Source: Siculibacillus lacustris
GTDB taxonomy: Bacteria > Pseudomonadota > Alphaproteobacteria > Rhizobiales > Ancalomicrobiaceae
Assembly: GCF_004328075.1 (NCBI RefSeq)
Contig: NZ_SJFN01000012.1
Location: 63,720-127,719, forward strand
Direction of reading: 5' to 3'
DNA: 64,000 nucleotides
Part shown: one piece after another, positions 62,507 to 64,000 of the stretch
How the letters are laid out: every line of letters begins with the position of its first letter
How positions within the stretch are numbered: position 1 is the first letter of the stretch
The notes under the pieces: generated by a model
Told to the model about the DNA's origin: nothing
Database searches by the model: none
Seen by the model: only the letters and a program-made list of their open reading frames with translations
Program-made: the position numbers and the translations under genes

Positions 62507-62538
62507 GGGAGGGCGGCCACCATGACCGTGGCCCTCCC
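62507..62538. terminator. Strong hairpin, possible bidirectional terminator
   Basis: Eleven paired bases, GGGAGGGC+CCAC with GTGG+CCCTCCC, with a two-base bulge and a seven-base loop. On the minus strand the stem runs into TTTC. It could end transcription from either side. Confidence 0.45.
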
Positions 62539-62747
62539 AACTCCCTTAGAGCCAAAGGGGGCGGACGGGGCGTGAGCCTCACTTGTTCCCGACAGGCCGA
62601 GACGCCTCTCGCTCATCGGCAAGCGCGGATGCCCGCACACCGGCGCCAAGCTGAAGAGACTGGACATCTTCGACCGACTCGCCGCGTGATCGGCTGGCGC
62701 TCCATCGTGGCGCACCAAACTCGCCAACCGGGTACCGGGTCGGGGTA

Positions 62748-62766
62748 CGAGTTGGGTACCAACTCG
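62748..62766. repeat. Perfect inverted repeat CGAGTTGG-GTA-CCAACTCG
   Basis: Eight-base arms around three bases, ending 50 bases before the tRNA-Arg fragment. Position suggests a protein-binding site or terminator at the element boundary. No known function. Confidence 0.5.
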
Positions 62767-62816
62767 AATGGCGTGTCACTCAAGCCATTGAAAACAAGCT
62801 GAAATTGTTACGTGAA

Positions 62817-62861
62817 TGGCGCACCCGACAGGATTCGAACCTGTGACCTCTGCCTTCGGAG
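62817..62861 (-). other. tRNA-Arg(CCG) 3' fragment, probable att site of an integrative element
   Basis: Read on the minus strand, 45 bases equal a tRNA 3' half: anticodon loop remainder CTCCGAA (anticodon CCG), stem GGCAG, variable AGGTC, T-arm ACAGG-TTCGAAT-CCTGT, acceptor strand CGGGTGC, G, CCA. The 5' half is absent: past 62861 no matching GCACCCG acceptor strand or D-arm is found. Identity breaking off in the anticodon loop, with an integrase gene 184 bases away, fits the direct repeat left when a tyrosine integrase uses a tRNA gene. Confidence 0.8.
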
Positions 62862-63045
62862 CAATTTAGCGCACCCATCCTAAATATGCGACAGGGTACG
62901 CTATGACACTACAACCACCTGAAAAGACTAGACTATCACAAAATTCACGCCGAAACCTCTATCCGAAAGTTCGCTGCAATTTCCGTCCGGCTGCTTCCGT
63001 GGTGCTTCCGCAGAAACAGCCCCTTTCCAGCGGAGGAGGCGCCAC

Positions 63046-63783
63046 ATGGCAAAGCTGACCAAGCGGATCGTAGACGCGGCCGAGATCGATGGAAGAGACT
63101 ATTTCATCTGGGATGACGAATTGCCGGGCTTTGGCCTGCGTGTCTTCGCATCGGGTAAGCGTAGCTATCTGATCCAGTACCGCGCGGCGGGCCGCACCAG
63201 GCGCTACACCATCGGCCTACATGGCGTCTGGACGCCGGAAACCGCCCGGCAGGAAGCAAAAATTCAACTCGGCCGTATCGCGCGCGGAGACAATCCCGCC
63301 GAAGAACGTCAGCTCGACCACAAGGCCATCACCGTCAAGGAGCTCTGCGCGCTTTATGTCGCCGACCTCAACGCGGGACTGATCCTGGGCAAGGGCGGCC
63401 GCCCGAAAAAGCCCACAACGATCGGCACGGACACTGGCCGTATCGATCGGCACATCGTCCCGCTGATCGGCGCGCGCCGGGTCAAAGATCTCACCAAGGC
63501 CGACATCAACAAGGTCTTGAAAGACATTATGGCAGGGAAGACGCGCGTTTCCGTGAAGACCAAGAAGCTACGAGGTATGTCCATTGTGCGCGGCGGCGCT
63601 GGGACGGCAACGCGGACGGTCGGCCTGCTGGGTGGCATCCTGACTTACGCCGTTGATGCATGCATCATCGAACGCAACCCGGCGCATGGCCTTAAGAAGC
63701 CCAAGGATAACGTGCGCAATCGTCGCCTCAGTGAGGCCGAGTACCGAACCCTTGGGTCGTGTCCCATGAAGTGGTGTAGCTGA
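63046..63783 (+). pseudogene. Tyrosine integrase of DUF4102/P4 type, truncated by an insertion sequence
   Basis: Phage/island integrase that keeps its N-terminal Arm domain (KRIVDAAEIDGRDYFIWDDE, LPGFGLRVFASGKRSYLIQY) and SAM-like core-binding domain (TVKELCALYVADLN, ARRVKDLTKADINKVLKDIM). Homology stops after RLSEAEYRTLG; the last eight codons and stop come from the insertion sequence. The catalytic domain with the R...HxxR...Y residues is lost, so this copy cannot recombine. It lies next to the tRNA-Arg fragment, as expected for an island's own integrase. Confidence 0.88.
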
Positions 63784-64000
63784 CGAGAACGGTGGTCATC
63801 GGCGGTGCGGCGGTATGGTCGGAGTTGCGAGAACCAACCCGACCGAGGAGCCACCGATGACCGACATGATGATGAGCCTACGGACGCTCGTGGAGAAGAG
63901 CGCCGACGCCGATGTTTTGCGCGAGATGATCGGCTTCGCCGCGGAGCGCCTGATGGAGCTGGAGATCGGCGCCCACACCGGTGCCGAATGGGGCGAGAAG
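63754..64000 (+). mobile_element. IS256-family insertion sequence, left end only
   Basis: Starts at or near GGGTCGTGTCCC where integrase homology ends. The terminal region GGGTCGTGTCCCATGAAGTG is typical of IS256-family ends in alphaproteobacteria. The transposase starts about 100 bases inside. The right end lies outside the window, so the target duplication cannot be checked. Confidence 0.75.
63857..64000 (+). CDS. IS256-family transposase, N-terminus only
   Basis: 48 codons visible from ATG 63857 (GGAG upstream): MTDMMMSLRTLVEKSADADV, then LREMIGFAAERLMELEIGAH. This is the start of an IS256 (mutator-type) DDE transposase of about 400 residues. The catalytic domain lies beyond the window, so integrity is unknown. 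Confidence 0.8.
   Translation, partial: MTDMMMSLRTLVEKSADADVLREMIGFAAERLMELEIGAHTGAEWGEK

Larger units (their letters stand above)
62087..62816. other. Noncoding junction region between the secretion genes and the integrated element
   Basis: About 730 bases without a recognisable gene; the longest frames on both strands are low-complexity shadows. It contains a strong hairpin (62507-62538) and a perfect short inverted repeat (62748-62766). Confidence 0.5.

Noticed and set aside
62817..62905. Complete tRNA gene on the minus strand
   Set aside because: Only the 3' half matches; no 5' acceptor strand, D-arm or 5' anticodon stem can be found beyond 62861.
1..64000. CRISPR array, rRNA genes or replication origin
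   Set aside because: No regularly spaced direct repeats, rRNA-like sequence or DnaA-box cluster was seen on reading through.

Overview
The window is a GC-rich bacterial chromosome segment, most likely from an alphaproteobacterium. Pointers to that are the coding density, the Flp-type pilin, the tripartite tricarboxylate transporter (TTT) genes, a NasS/NasT-controlled nitrate assimilation operon, a Tat-exported nitrate-binding protein and a tRNA-Arg(CCG) 3' end of alphaproteobacterial type. The gene mix suits Hyphomicrobiales or a neighbouring order, but no genus can be fixed from sequence alone.

Layout. 1-11769: housekeeping and signalling genes, mostly on the minus strand (sfsA, a family 39 glycosyltransferase, an EAL-CBS-GGDEF protein, a rhodanese, an aldose epimerase, a Flp pilin, an FkbM methyltransferase, a flavin amine oxidase, a CHASE4-GGDEF cyclase, a LuxR regulator). 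12239-17768: a LacI-type regulator with two near-identical operators, followed by an oxidoreductase and a TctC-TctB-TctA importer. 17958-26629: a LysR regulator divergent from a tightly overlapping operon of phosphonoacetate hydrolase, a second alkaline-phosphatase-superfamily hydrolase and a Dpp-type ABC importer. 26605-29529: a wrecked 2-aminoethylphosphonate locus in which pieces of five genes are joined at three junctions, leaving one 782-codon chimeric frame. 29618-34543: small genes of less GC-extreme composition (arylamine N-acetyltransferase, cytochrome c, UGT-type glycosyltransferase, a TetR remnant, two small proteins, a two-HTH regulator). 34675-41927: a minus-strand operon for a CDP-linked deoxysugar that is probably aminated, N-formylated and C-methylated. 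42449-54818: the nitrate assimilation operon nrtA-nrtB-nrtCD-nirB-nirD-nasA-nasT-nasS. 55278-62086: a second two-HTH regulator, a paralogue of the one at 33623, then a two-partner secretion pair (TpsA adhesin, TpsB pore). 62817-64000: a tRNA-Arg 3' fragment (att site), a tyrosine integrase cut by an IS256-family element, and the edge of the window.

The best regulatory find is in front of nrtA. A sigma-54 type promoter (GG-N10-GC at 42565-42578) predicts a transcript beginning at about 42590. That is where two adjacent hexaloop hairpins start, both with A at loop position 1 and G at loop position 4, the signature of ANTAR-protein target RNA. The ANTAR antiterminator NasT and its nitrate sensor NasS are the last two genes of the same operon, so promoter, leader and regulators make a self-contained nitrate-responsive circuit.

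The other notable area is the phosphonate region. An apparently intact phosphonoacetate module with a peptide-type importer sits directly beside decayed 2-aminoethylphosphonate genes, which suggests one pathway was lost or remodelled. All family calls rest on reading motifs in the translated sequence; no database search was run.
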